NCBI GenBank assembly: GCA_902619045.1 | Contig: CACNCX010000003.1 | Coordinates: forward strand, 1 to 45,022 | Length of the DNA: 45,022 nucleotides | Reading direction: 5' to 3' | Source of the DNA: an uncultured Alphaproteobacteria bacterium | GTDB lineage: Bacteria > Pseudomonadota > Alphaproteobacteria > HIMB59 > GCA-002718135 | Shown: in pieces, positions 17,972 to 25,182 of the stretch | How positions within the stretch are numbered: the first letter of the stretch is position 1 | Layout: each line of letters opens with the position of its first letter | Notes under the pieces: generated by a model | Database searches by the model: none | What the model was told of the DNA's origin: nothing | Seen by the model: the letters and a program-made list of their open reading frames with translations, nothing else | Translations under genes and position numbers: made by a program

Positions 17972-18430
17972 ATGCTACAAGTTTATTTATTACGTCATGC
18001 CAAATCTAGTTGGGATAATTTAGAGCTTGATGACATTGATAGACCTCTCAATAAAAGAGGTATGAGAAATGCAAAACAATTTTCTAAAATATTAGATAAA
18101 AGAAAATTTCAAATTGGTCAGATAATATGTTCTCCTTCTAAAAGAACAACTAGCACATATAATATAATTTCTAACTCGTTTGATCGCTCAGTAAAATTTA
18201 CAATTGATAACGATATTTATGAATGTCCATCAAATATACTTGTAAGAAAAATTAAAAAATTAAAAAAAAATACTCTTATCATTGGACACAACCCTAGTTT
18301 GATAGAGTCAATTAATATTTTATGTAATTCAAATATTGAACATTTTCCAACCTGTGCTTTTGCTATAATATCCTTTAAAAATAGCTGGACTATTGATAAA
18401 ATTTTAAAACCAAAAAATAAAAATTATTAA
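17972..18430 (+). CDS. sixA: SixA-like histidine phosphatase
   Basis: Small branch-2 histidine phosphatase. The catalytic motif at the very N-terminus is LLRHAKSSWDN (RHG-type, with alanine as in SixA), followed by RPLNKRGMRNA and the second catalytic histidine in IIGHNPSL. 152 residues, standard for SixA. SixA dephosphorylates phosphohistidine on HPt domains or, in Escherichia coli, on the nitrogen phosphotransferase protein NPr; the target here is unknown. It is placed 60 bp upstream of ppk, a pairing that may be only positional. Confidence 0.85.
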   Translation: MLQVYLLRHAKSSWDNLELDDIDRPLNKRGMRNAKQFSKILDKRKFQIGQIICSPSKRTTSTYNIISNSFDRSVKFTIDNDIYECPSNILVRKIKKLKKNTLIIGHNPSLIESINILCNSNIEHFPTCAFAIISFKNSWTIDKILKPKNKNY

Positions 18431-18490
18431 AGAAATATGAATTTTTTATGAACATGTTTTTTTTATACCTAAAAAATATAAAAAAAAATT

Positions 18491-20590
18491 ATGTTAAAAA
18501 AAAATACCGCTTATAACTATGCAAACAGGGAATTGTCTTGGCTAAAATTCAATGAAAGAGTCTTAAGTCAGACATCTGATAGTAAAATTCCACTTTTAGA
18601 AAGGGTTAGATTTTTATCAATAGCATTCTCTAATTTAGATGAATTTTTTATGGTTAGAGTAGCAGGATTGAATGTTCAAAAATTTTCACGAAATAAAAGT
18701 TTTGATGGATTAACACCACAACAACAACTCAAGCTGATAGATAAAGAAACATCGAAGATGATTTCAAATATAAAATCAATATGGATAGATTTACTAAGAG
18801 AGCTTTCAGAAAACAAAATCCATATAGATGTAGAAAAAACACTGAAAACAAAAGATAAAACATTTATTAAAAATTATTTAGAAGAAAATAATTGGGGGGT
18901 TTTAACGCCAATTATTATTGATCCATCTCACCCATTTCCTTTTATACCAAATAAAGAAACAACCTTAGTATGTCGTTTAATGAATAATAAAAAAACTTTT
19001 TATGGAATACTAAGAGTGCCAGAGGGATTAGAAAAATTTATTAAATTACCTGGTAAAAAAACACGTTTTGTATCTATGGAGACAGCCCTACTTATTTCTT
19101 TAAAAGAAATTTTCCAGTGTGATAGGGTTTTGGATAAAGGTGTTTTTAGACCAATTAGGAATAGTGAATTAGAATTAGGGGGTGAAGGAGAAGATTTATT
19201 TTTAGTATTTCAAAAAGCTATTTTTGAGAGAAGAAGACAAGAGGTAATAAGAATTGATTTTGATGAAAGTATATCTAGTCACTTAATTAAATTCATAAAT
19301 AAAAAACTTAACTATAAGGATGTAAATACATATAAACTGCCAATACCCGTTAATCTTTCGAGTATAGAGTCAATTTTTTTGAAAGATTTTAAAAAATTAT
19401 TTTTTCCAAAATTTAAGGTACGATTTCCTGAAAGAATTAAAGATTTTAAAAATGATTATTTTAAAGCTATAGCAAATAAAGATATTGTTATTCATCACCC
19501 TTTTGAATCTTTTGAAGTAGTGACGCAGTTTATTGATCAAGCTGCAGATGATCCAAAAGTCTTATCAATAAAACATACTTTATATCGAACTACTGATGAC
19601 TCACCAATAGAAGCAAGTTTAGTTAGAGCAGCACAAAAAGGAAAATTAGTAACTGTCATTATAGAGTTGCAAGCACGTTTTGATGAAGAGCGTAACTTAA
19701 AATGGGCAAAAGAATTAGAATTAGCTGGAGCGCAAGTTGTTTTTGGCAATATTGATATGAAAACTCATGCAAAAATTACACTTGTAACAAGGAAGCAAAT
19801 GAATTCTGTTGTAAATTACGCACATTATGGAACAGGTAATTATCACCCGAGAAATGCAAGAGTTTATATGGATTTATCTTACTTCACCTGTGACAAAACA
19901 TTAACAAATGATGCTGCAAAAATGTTTAATTATTTAACTAGTTATTCTGAACCAACAACAATAAAAAAAATAGTATATTCTCCAATAACTGCAAGAAACA
20001 AATTAAATGAACTAATTAGAAATGAAATTACAAATGCTGGAAAAAATAAACCATCTGGAATAGTATGTAAGTGTAATGCTCTTGTTGATAAACAAATTAT
20101 TGATGAATTTTATAAAGCATCTCAAAAAAATGTAAAAATTGAATTGTTGATAAGAGGAATTTGCTCTCTAATACCTGGTAAAGAAAATCTATCAGAAAAT
20201 ATAGTTGTTAAAAGCATAATTGGTCGTTTTTTAGAACATACGAGAATATATTGTTTTTATAATGGTCATAAATTCCCTCATAGAAAAAATATCTTGTTTA
20301 TTTCTTCTGCCGATTTAATGCAAAGAAATCTAGATAGGCGGGTTGAAACATTTATTCCTATTGAAAATGAAACTGTACATGAACAAATATTAAATCAGAT
20401 CTTAATTGCCAGTATGACAGATAATACAAATTCTTGGCAAATGTTAAGTAATGGCAATTATCAGAAAAAAGAAATATCAAGCAAAGAGAAAAAATTTTCC
20501 TCTCACAATTTTTTTATCAAAAATCCAAGCTTGTCTGGGAGGGGTTCAGCAAAACTCAAATCTAGAGCTAAGTCTAATTTAAAAATTTGA
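18491..20590 (+). CDS. ppk1: Polyphosphate kinase 1
   Basis: Synthesises polyphosphate from the gamma phosphate of ATP. 699 residues, the standard length. The N-domain begins NRELSWLKFNERVL; the catalytic core shows IKHTLYRTTDD and the autophosphorylated histidine in MKTHAKITLV, followed by HYGTGNYH. The second active-site region is RFLEHTRIYCF, and DLMQRNLDRRVE is the conserved C-terminal motif. With ppx nearby it gives the cell a polyphosphate store. The last 40 residues are basic and serine-rich. It ends 7 bp before the first copy of the duplicated element. Confidence 0.97.
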   Translation: MLKKNTAYNYANRELSWLKFNERVLSQTSDSKIPLLERVRFLSIAFSNLDEFFMVRVAGLNVQKFSRNKSFDGLTPQQQLKLIDKETSKMISNIKSIWIDLLRELSENKIHIDVEKTLKTKDKTFIKNYLEENNWGVLTPIIIDPSHPFPFIPNKETTLVCRLMNNKKTFYGILRVPEGLEKFIKLPGKKTRFVSMETALLISLKEIFQCDRVLDKGVFRPIRNSELELGGEGEDLFLVFQKAIFERRRQEVIRIDFDESISSHLIKFINKKLNYKDVNTYKLPIPVNLSSIESIFLKDFKKLFFPKFKVRFPERIKDFKNDYFKAIANKDIVIHHPFESFEVVTQFIDQAADDPKVLSIKHTLYRTTDDSPIEASLVRAAQKGKLVTVIIELQARFDEERNLKWAKELELAGAQVVFGNIDMKTHAKITLVTRKQMNSVVNYAHYGTGNYHPRNARVYMDLSYFTCDKTLTNDAAKMFNYLTSYSEPTTIKKIVYSPITARNKLNELIRNEITNAGKNKPSGIVCKCNALVDKQIIDEFYKASQKNVKIELLIRGICSLIPGKENLSENIVVKSIIGRFLEHTRIYCFYNGHKFPHRKNILFISSADLMQRNLDRRVETFIPIENETVHEQILNQILIASMTDNTNSWQMLSNGNYQKKEISSKEKKFSSHNFFIKNPSLSGRGSAKLKSRAKSNLKI

Positions 20591-20605
20591 AAATAGAATT
20601 TAATC

Positions 20606-20654
20606 CCACTCACAATAATTGGACATAAGCAGGAAGAAATAATACTGCGAGTGG
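20606..20654 (-). ncRNA. Structured element, copy 1 (candidate small RNA or 3'UTR structure)
   Basis: Arms CCACTCAC and GCGAGTGG enclose a 33-nt region. In minus-strand RNA the one difference from copy 2 becomes a G-U wobble, keeping an 8-bp stem; on the plus strand it would be an A-C mismatch. This favours a minus-strand transcript, downstream of agt2. No long T-run follows, so it is a weaker terminator candidate than copy 2. Function unknown. Confidence 0.4.
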
Positions 20655-20736
20655 TAAGATGTAATTAAATTTTATTTTTTACAGACGTGTTAATAGAATA
20701 TTAAATTTTTATAAATTAAACTAATTTTTTAATTTA

Positions 20737-20796
20737 TTGGTTTTCAAATAAATTTTTTAGTTCCTTCAATTTTTGAAAATTGAATCTCTTACTTCT
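20737..20796 (-). pseudogene. Decayed 3' fragment of arsC
   Basis: These 60 bp match the last 20 codons of the intact arsC at 23747-24166. The C-terminal residues KELKNLFEN are still readable, but the stop codon is changed to CAA and one base is missing further upstream, shifting the frame. The homology ends at about 20796, where agt2-side sequence begins. It is a remnant left by duplication or insertion and has no coding role. Confidence 0.85.
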
Positions 20797-20816
20797 TAGT
20801 AACTATAATTTTAAAA

Positions 20817-21812
20817 TTAATTTTTTGCATTTACAACATTTGATAGAAATTGATTTGCACATTTATCCCAAGTAAATTGCATTGCAAATTTTCTACAATC
20901 TTTTCTATCAATCTTTAAGGCTTTATTAAGTGAGTTTTCAATATTATTATCAAGGCTATCAATTAATGAGTTTTTTAAAATATCTTTAGGACCTGTTACT
21001 GGGTAAGCAGCCACTGGTGTGCCAGAGGCTAAAGACTCTAAAATTACATTTCCAAATGTATCTGTTTTGGATGGGAATACCAATGCTTCAGCATTTGCAT
21101 AATAGTTTGCTAGATCTAGACCTTTTTTCATCCCAACGAAAGACACATATGGATATTTATTTTGTAATCGTTGCTTTTCTGGACCATCTCCAACAACAAT
21201 TTTATGCATCTTAGTTCTTATTTCTAAAAACGCTTCGATGTTTTTTTCTAATGAAACCCTACCAATGTAAACAATATACTTTTTCATTCCCTTTTTTCTT
21301 TTTAAAGGATTAAATAATTCAGTATTAACTCCCCTTGACCAAATTTTAAGATTTTGAAATTGATATTTAGTTAATTCGTTACGCATAGATATTGTTGGGA
21401 CCAATACATTACATGCATTTTTATGAAAATTTTTTAAAAAAGAGTACCCAATTATTTTTGGTATCATTATTCTTTGCTCTATATATTCTGGAAATCTCGT
21501 ATGAAAAGAGGTTGTATATCTCAACTTATTATTCTCACAGAATTTTTTCCCCGCAATTCCAACTGGTCCTTCAGTGGCAATATGTATAACATCTGGATCA
21601 TAATCACCAAAAAATTTTTCTGTTATTTTTTTTGTATTAATTGCTATTTTTATTTCCTTATACCAAGGATAACTAAAATTAGTAAACATCATTGGGTGGA
21701 GTACTTCAATTTGATACTTTTGTTTTAAAAATGGATTAATATGTTGGTATGTATTTACCACACCATTAACTTGGGGAAGCCAAGCATCGGTAATGATCGC
21801 TAATTTTTTCAC
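20817..21812 (-). CDS. agt: Agt-type diacylglycerol glycosyltransferase, copy 2
   Basis: Paralogue of the copy at 15359-16360 with the same architecture: N-terminal IITDAWLPQVNGVVNTY, donor-side YIGRVSLEKNIEAFL, GDGPE and FPSKTDTFGNVILESLASG. 331 residues. It starts with GTG, which shares bases with the plcP2 stop (GTGA), so translation is coupled. Both GT4 catalytic halves are intact, so this is not a pseudogene. The two copies may make different sugar head groups or act under different conditions; that is inference. Confidence 0.86.
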   Translation of the reverse strand: MKKLAIITDAWLPQVNGVVNTYQHINPFLKQKYQIEVLHPMMFTNFSYPWYKEIKIAINTKKITEKFFGDYDPDVIHIATEGPVGIAGKKFCENNKLRYTTSFHTRFPEYIEQRIMIPKIIGYSFLKNFHKNACNVLVPTISMRNELTKYQFQNLKIWSRGVNTELFNPLKRKKGMKKYIVYIGRVSLEKNIEAFLEIRTKMHKIVVGDGPEKQRLQNKYPYVSFVGMKKGLDLANYYANAEALVFPSKTDTFGNVILESLASGTPVAAYPVTGPKDILKNSLIDSLDNNIENSLNKALKIDRKDCRKFAMQFTWDKCANQFLSNVVNAKN

Positions 21813-22615
21813 ACTAATACACTTTCTGCTAGTTTGTTATGTTTATGTTGAAAAATTTTTTCTCTTTCAATTGACCAGTCAATAAGGGATAATTGTCCCT
21901 CATTATTTTCCACTAGCGCAGAACAACTCTCAACCCAATCACCATCATTGCAATATAAAACTCCATTTAATTTTTTTATAATGGGCTTATGAATATGGCC
22001 GCACACAACAACATCAGCATTTGCTCTTTTAGCACTATCAGATACGGCAAACTCAAAGTTAGAAATAAAATTCGTGGCTCTTTTTGTTTGATGTTTGAGA
22101 AATTGAGATAATGACCAATAAGATAGACCTAGTTTTCTTCTGACAAAATTTAGATAGTTATTCAACTTTAATATAAATTCGTATAGAGATGACCCAATAC
22201 TTGCCAGCCATTTAGCGTTTAATATAACTGCATCAAATTCATCACCATGTAAAACAAGGGCATTTCTTCCATCAGCTAATTTGTGTGTAAACTTATTTTT
22301 TATTGATATATTCCCTAGTGAAAAACTTGTGTAACTTTTCACAAGTTCGTCATGATTACCTGGGATAAATATTACTTTTGTACCTTTTCTTGCTTTACGC
22401 AAAATCTTCTGGATAATGTCATTATGAGTTTGATGCCAATAAATTTTTTTTTTCATTCTCCATGCATCAATAATATCGCCAACTAAAAATAAATATTTTG
22501 AATCTGTTGATCTCAAAAATTCAAGAAGCATTTCACTCTTGCTATTTTCTGTTCCTAGATGAAGATCAGATATCCATATAGTTCTATAATATGAAACTGA
22601 TTGCTGATCTTTCAT
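21809..22615 (-). CDS. plcP: PlcP-type phospholipase C, copy 2
   Basis: Second PlcP metallophosphoesterase, 268 residues. All metal ligands seen in copy 1 are kept: WISDLHLG, GDIIDAW, IPGNHDE, LHGDEFD and CGHIHKPI. The C-terminal quarter, GVLYCNDGDWVESC, is nearly identical to copy 1, while the surface segments differ. A Pho-box-like repeat ends 28 bp before the start codon, which copy 1 lacks. The acyltransferase gene lies 77 bp upstream in the same direction. Family role: releasing the phosphorylated head group from phospholipids during phosphate starvation. Confidence 0.88.
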   Translation of the reverse strand: MKDQQSVSYYRTIWISDLHLGTENSKSEMLLEFLRSTDSKYLFLVGDIIDAWRMKKKIYWHQTHNDIIQKILRKARKGTKVIFIPGNHDELVKSYTSFSLGNISIKNKFTHKLADGRNALVLHGDEFDAVILNAKWLASIGSSLYEFILKLNNYLNFVRRKLGLSYWSLSQFLKHQTKRATNFISNFEFAVSDSAKRANADVVVCGHIHKPIIKKLNGVLYCNDGDWVESCSALVENNEGQLSLIDWSIEREKIFQHKHNKLAESVLV

Positions 22616-22642
22616 TTTATTAATAAATAATAGAAAGAATTT

Positions 22643-22660
22643 GTTAAAATTTTATTTCAA
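22643..22660 (-). promoter_or_regulatory. Pho-box-like direct repeat upstream of plcP2
   Basis: On the minus strand TTGAAAT-AAAA-TTTTAAC, two 7-bp units at an 11-bp period, each one base away from the TTGTAAT/TTGTAAC units before phoB. It ends 28 bp upstream of the plcP2 ATG, in the 77-bp gap after the acyltransferase gene. Confidence 0.5.
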
Positions 22661-22692
22661 TTACATTAACTAAATTTTTTTTTACAGAAGTA

Positions 22693-23535
22693 TTAATTAA
22701 ATATTGAGTTTTTATTACTTGGATCTAATCTATAAGTGCTATTCCTTAAAAATTTTGTAATCTCTATAAGATTGCCAATTTCTTTTATGGTTTCAAAGGG
22801 TATTCTTTGTCCAATATGAACATCAATTTTTTTTCCCATTCTTCTTTTAAGTTCATATATCATTAAAGAATATCGAAAGACTTGCCCAATTTTATCAGCA
22901 ACATGAAAAAGTTCGCTATTTTGTCCTTCAAAAAAAATTGGGAGGACAGGTGATTGAGTTTTCATTATTATTTTTGAAGTAAATTGTTTCCATTCACGAT
23001 CTATTGCTTTGATTCCTTTTTTTAATTTTGGTTTCGTTGAAACTGATCCTGATGGAAAAATGATTAGTGCCCCATTATTTCTTAAGTGTTCTTCGCATTC
23101 TTTACGTGCAGCGATATTATTTATTAAAGCATTTCTATTTTTTGAAAAATCAAGAGGAATAATTTTATTCTTAATAAGATCTGCTCCTTGTAAAACTTTA
23201 TGCGTAATAATTTTGTAATCTTGTCTAATTTTACTAATTAAAGAGCATATTGTAAGACCATCAGCTATTCCAAATGCATGGTTAGCGATTACTACAAGTT
23301 TGCCATTTTTAGGAATATTACTTTTAGAATGATAATGTGTCTGAACACGGAGACCTAATCTTTCAATTGCATCATGCCAAAAATTCTCTGGAGGTAAATT
23401 TTCTCTTAAATAATCCTCATACAACTTACGTAACTTAATTTTACCCGTTCCCAATTCGGTTAATTGAATAATAATCTTTCCAACAGGATTAACTTCGGAG
23501 TTAGAAAAGGTAAGCGCTGGTTTATTAATTTTCAT
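22693..23535 (-). CDS. Lysophospholipid acyltransferase-like protein (PlsC superfamily)
   Basis: Glycerolipid acyltransferase fold. Motif I is VIANHAFGIADGL (about residues 90-102), the N-H-x-F-G-x-x-D variant with five residues between His and Asp instead of the usual four; motif III is IIFPSGSVST (about 157-166), followed by VLPIFFEGQNS as motif IV. 280 residues with no obvious membrane helix. It is upstream of plcP2-agt2 in the same orientation and inside the repeat-bracketed cassette, so it may supply or remodel acyl chains on lipids made there (ornithine- or glyco-lipids). The acceptor is unknown. Confidence 0.8.
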   Translation of the reverse strand: MKINKPALTFSNSEVNPVGKIIIQLTELGTGKIKLRKLYEDYLRENLPPENFWHDAIERLGLRVQTHYHSKSNIPKNGKLVVIANHAFGIADGLTICSLISKIRQDYKIITHKVLQGADLIKNKIIPLDFSKNRNALINNIAARKECEEHLRNNGALIIFPSGSVSTKPKLKKGIKAIDREWKQFTSKIIMKTQSPVLPIFFEGQNSELFHVADKIGQVFRYSLMIYELKRRMGKKIDVHIGQRIPFETIKEIGNLIEITKFLRNSTYRLDPSNKNSIFN

Positions 23536-23566
23536 AAAATTTACTTTAAATTCTTAATTTTATAAT

Positions 23567-23584
23567 GTTAAACAATTGTTAAAG
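23567..23584 (-). promoter_or_regulatory. Pho-box-like direct repeat upstream of the acyltransferase gene
   Basis: On the minus strand CTTTAAC-AATT-GTTTAAC, two nearly identical 7-bp units at an 11-bp period, ending 31 bp before the start codon. The centre AACAATTGTT is also palindromic, so a dimeric repressor site is an alternative reading. Confidence 0.4.
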
Positions 23585-23607
23585 TACTCGAAAAAGGAGA
23601 AATAAAA

Positions 23608-23807
23608 AATTAATCCCACTCACAATTATTGGTAATTAGCAGGAGGAAATAATACTGTGAGTGGTAAGAAGCATTTAAATTTTATTGTTTACAGATAGAT
23701 TAATGGAATATTAAATTTTTATAAATTTAATTAATTTTTAACTTCATTAATTCTCAAATAAATTTTTTAGTTCTTTCAATTTATCAAAAATTGAATCTCT
23801 TACTTCT
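23608..23807. repeat. Direct repeat of about 200 bp, copy 2
   Basis: Partner of 20598-20796. This copy contains the intact last codons of arsC and its 3' flank, so it looks like the original location. It lies between arsC and the promoter region of the acyltransferase gene. Confidence 0.92.
23616..23664 (-). ncRNA. Structured element, copy 2 (candidate arsC 3'UTR structure or small RNA)
   Basis: CCACTCAC and GTGAGTGG form a perfect 8-bp stem around 33 nt; inside, ATTATT and AATAAT can add six pairs. On the minus strand the stem is followed by GATTAATTTTTTATTT, so it could end the arsC transcript. The loop on that strand contains CCUCC, complementary to a Shine-Dalgarno sequence. Function unknown. 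Confidence 0.45.
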
Positions 23808-24166
23808 CTAAATTTATCTAATTGGTTTGAACTAAAATGATCTGATGCCGGATCATCAAATGGTATTGAAAATATCTGAGCTTTGGAATTTAAAACTGGA
23901 CATACCTCTTCTTTACAAAGCGTAAAAACGGTATTTAATTCATCTCTAAATTTGTTGTCTAAACTTTCAAAATCTTTTGAATAATGTTTTGATATATCAA
24001 TATCGATTTCACCCATAACCTCGATAGCATTAGGATTAACTTCTTTGGGCACTGATCCTGCACTTTGAATAATGCAGTTAGGATATAATTTTTTTGCAAT
24101 TCCTTCAGCCATTTGACTTCTTGCTGAATTAGCAACACACATAAAAAGAATATTTTTATTTTTCAT
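23747..24166 (-). CDS. arsC: Thioredoxin-type arsenate reductase
   Basis: Low-molecular-weight phosphatase-fold reductase converting arsenate to arsenite. The P-loop is FMCVANSARSQMAEG (CX5R, Cys10) and the resolving cysteines are in TLCKEEVCPV, a short-spaced variant known in related ArsC proteins. The conserved DPA segment is PFDDPASD. 139 residues, the usual length. It overlaps the upstream small membrane gene by 4 bp. Arsenate mimics phosphate and enters by Pst and Pit, which explains its presence here; an aquaporin in the same cluster may be the arsenite exit. A protein tyrosine phosphatase role is possible but the cysteine pair argues for ArsC. Confidence 0.88.
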   Translation of the reverse strand: MKNKNILFMCVANSARSQMAEGIAKKLYPNCIIQSAGSVPKEVNPNAIEVMGEIDIDISKHYSKDFESLDNKFRDELNTVFTLCKEEVCPVLNSKAQIFSIPFDDPASDHFSSNQLDKFREVRDSIFDKLKELKNLFEN

Positions 24167-24390
24167 GTTAGCAAATAAATATATCCAAAAATAAATAGTG
24201 GGAGTTGTAAACCAAAGTTTGTGAGCAGAGCTCTATCTTTTGTCATATAACCAACAATTGACCAACCAACAGCACCTGTACCGTGAATAATTATGTTAAT
24301 TGGATACGCATTTAAATTGGTTAATAATATTCCTGATAAAATTAACGCGGTGCTAAACCACTTAATTCTATTAATTGATAAATCTGTCAT
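24163..24390 (-). CDS. Small membrane protein, possibly DUF6552-like
   Basis: 75 residues with hydrophobic segments at about 11-25, 30-48 and 55-74, hence probably three short membrane helices. A good ribosome binding site, AGGAGA, sits just upstream of the ATG, so the gene is real despite its size. It resembles, from memory, small alphaproteobacterial proteins of the DUF6552 type; I cannot assign a function. It is translationally coupled to arsC (4-bp overlap) and divergent from the DUF47-pit operon. Confidence 0.7.
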   Translation of the reverse strand: MTDLSINRIKWFSTALILSGILLTNLNAYPINIIIHGTGAVGWSIVGYMTKDRALLTNFGLQLPLFIFGYIYLLT

Positions 24391-24456
24391 ATCTTCTCCT
24401 AAATTCTATATATTGCGAATATTACACTTTACTTAAAGATAAAGATATTAATCAAA

Positions 24457-24474
24457 TTGTAACAAAAATTTAAC
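24457..24474 (+). promoter_or_regulatory. Pho-box-like direct repeat upstream of the DUF47-pit operon
   Basis: TTGTAAC-AAAA-ATTTAAC, two units at an 11-bp period; the first is identical to the best unit before phoB. It ends 39 bp before the DUF47 start codon, in the 123-bp divergent region shared with the arsC operon. Confidence 0.5.
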
Positions 24475-24513
24475 ATTTCTTTCTTTTTTTTTGAAAAGTT
24501 CTATAAGCACGCC

Positions 24514-25176
24514 ATGTTTGGATTAAAAAGTGCATCATTATTTGGTGATACCAAAAAGCTTGAAAGAGAAATTGATGAGTTTGTTGATATTGTCTCTGAA
24601 GTGGGCTTAGTATTTAAATCGATAGTTCCAACTTATCTCAATCATTCCGCCAATGGTAAATTTGAGGAAATGGTTGAAAAAGTTAAAGAAATGGAAAGTA
24701 AGGCCGACAAAATTACAAAAGATGTTGAGCATACTCTTTATGAAGAAACACTAATCCCAGATGCAAGAAGTGATGTGTTACGACTTCTAGAACACATCGA
24801 CGAATTAATTGGAATGTACCAAGGAAATTGCTATCACTTCTCTATTCAAAAACCTAATTTTCCAAAAGAATTTCATGAAGATCTTATTGAGTTAACAGAG
24901 ACTGTTGTAAATTGTGTTGAGTCACTTTGTTTGACTGTCCGATCATTTTTTAGAGATATTAAATCTGTTAGAGATAATGCTCATAAAGTAACTTTTTATG
25001 AAAAAGAATCTGATATAAAATTTAGTTCACTTGCAAGAAGAATTTTTGATTCTGAATTACCTCTAGATCAAAAAATGCATCTTCGATATTTTGTAGAAAA
25101 GATTGATCGTATTTGTGATCAAGCAGAAGACATAGCTGACGAGGTTCAAATTTACGCTATTAAACGTTCCGTTTAA
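24514..25176 (+). CDS. DUF47 family PhoU-like protein, Pit accessory
   Basis: 220-residue all-helical PhoU-related protein of the DUF47 family, typically encoded directly upstream of pit and thought to modulate the transporter. Recognisable features include MEKVKEMESKADKITKDVE (about 54-72), the metal-binding-like LRLLEHIDELIGMYQGN and the C-terminal VEKIDRICDQAEDIADEVQ. It lies 6 bp upstream of pit in the same operon. Distinct from the true PhoU at 7727-8437 in length and motifs. Confidence 0.9.
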   Translation: MFGLKSASLFGDTKKLEREIDEFVDIVSEVGLVFKSIVPTYLNHSANGKFEEMVEKVKEMESKADKITKDVEHTLYEETLIPDARSDVLRLLEHIDELIGMYQGNCYHFSIQKPNFPKEFHEDLIELTETVVNCVESLCLTVRSFFRDIKSVRDNAHKVTFYEKESDIKFSSLARRIFDSELPLDQKMHLRYFVEKIDRICDQAEDIADEVQIYAIKRSV

Positions 25177-25182
25177 TTTTCA

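Larger units (their letters stand above)
20598..20796. repeat. Direct repeat of about 200 bp, copy 1
   Basis: This segment aligns with 23608-23807 at a constant offset of 3010 bp, with about 28 differences including one single-base gap, i.e. roughly 85 percent identity by hand alignment. It starts just after the ppk stop and ends 20 bp before the agt2 stop. The first half is a hairpin-containing intergenic element; the last 60 bp match the 3' end of arsC. The two copies bracket agt2, plcP2 and the acyltransferase gene. Confidence 0.92.

Noticed and set aside
23641-23702. Mini-ORF in repeat copy 2: AGGAGG followed by a GTG and 13 codons
   Set aside because: Copy 1 has GCG in place of GTG and AGGAAG in place of AGGAGG, so the reading frame is not conserved; the sequence is better explained as part of the hairpin.
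20598-23807. Insertion sequence or composite transposon
   Set aside because: No transposase ORF, no terminal inverted repeats at the edges, and the repeats include a gene end; insertion or duplication by recombination fits better.
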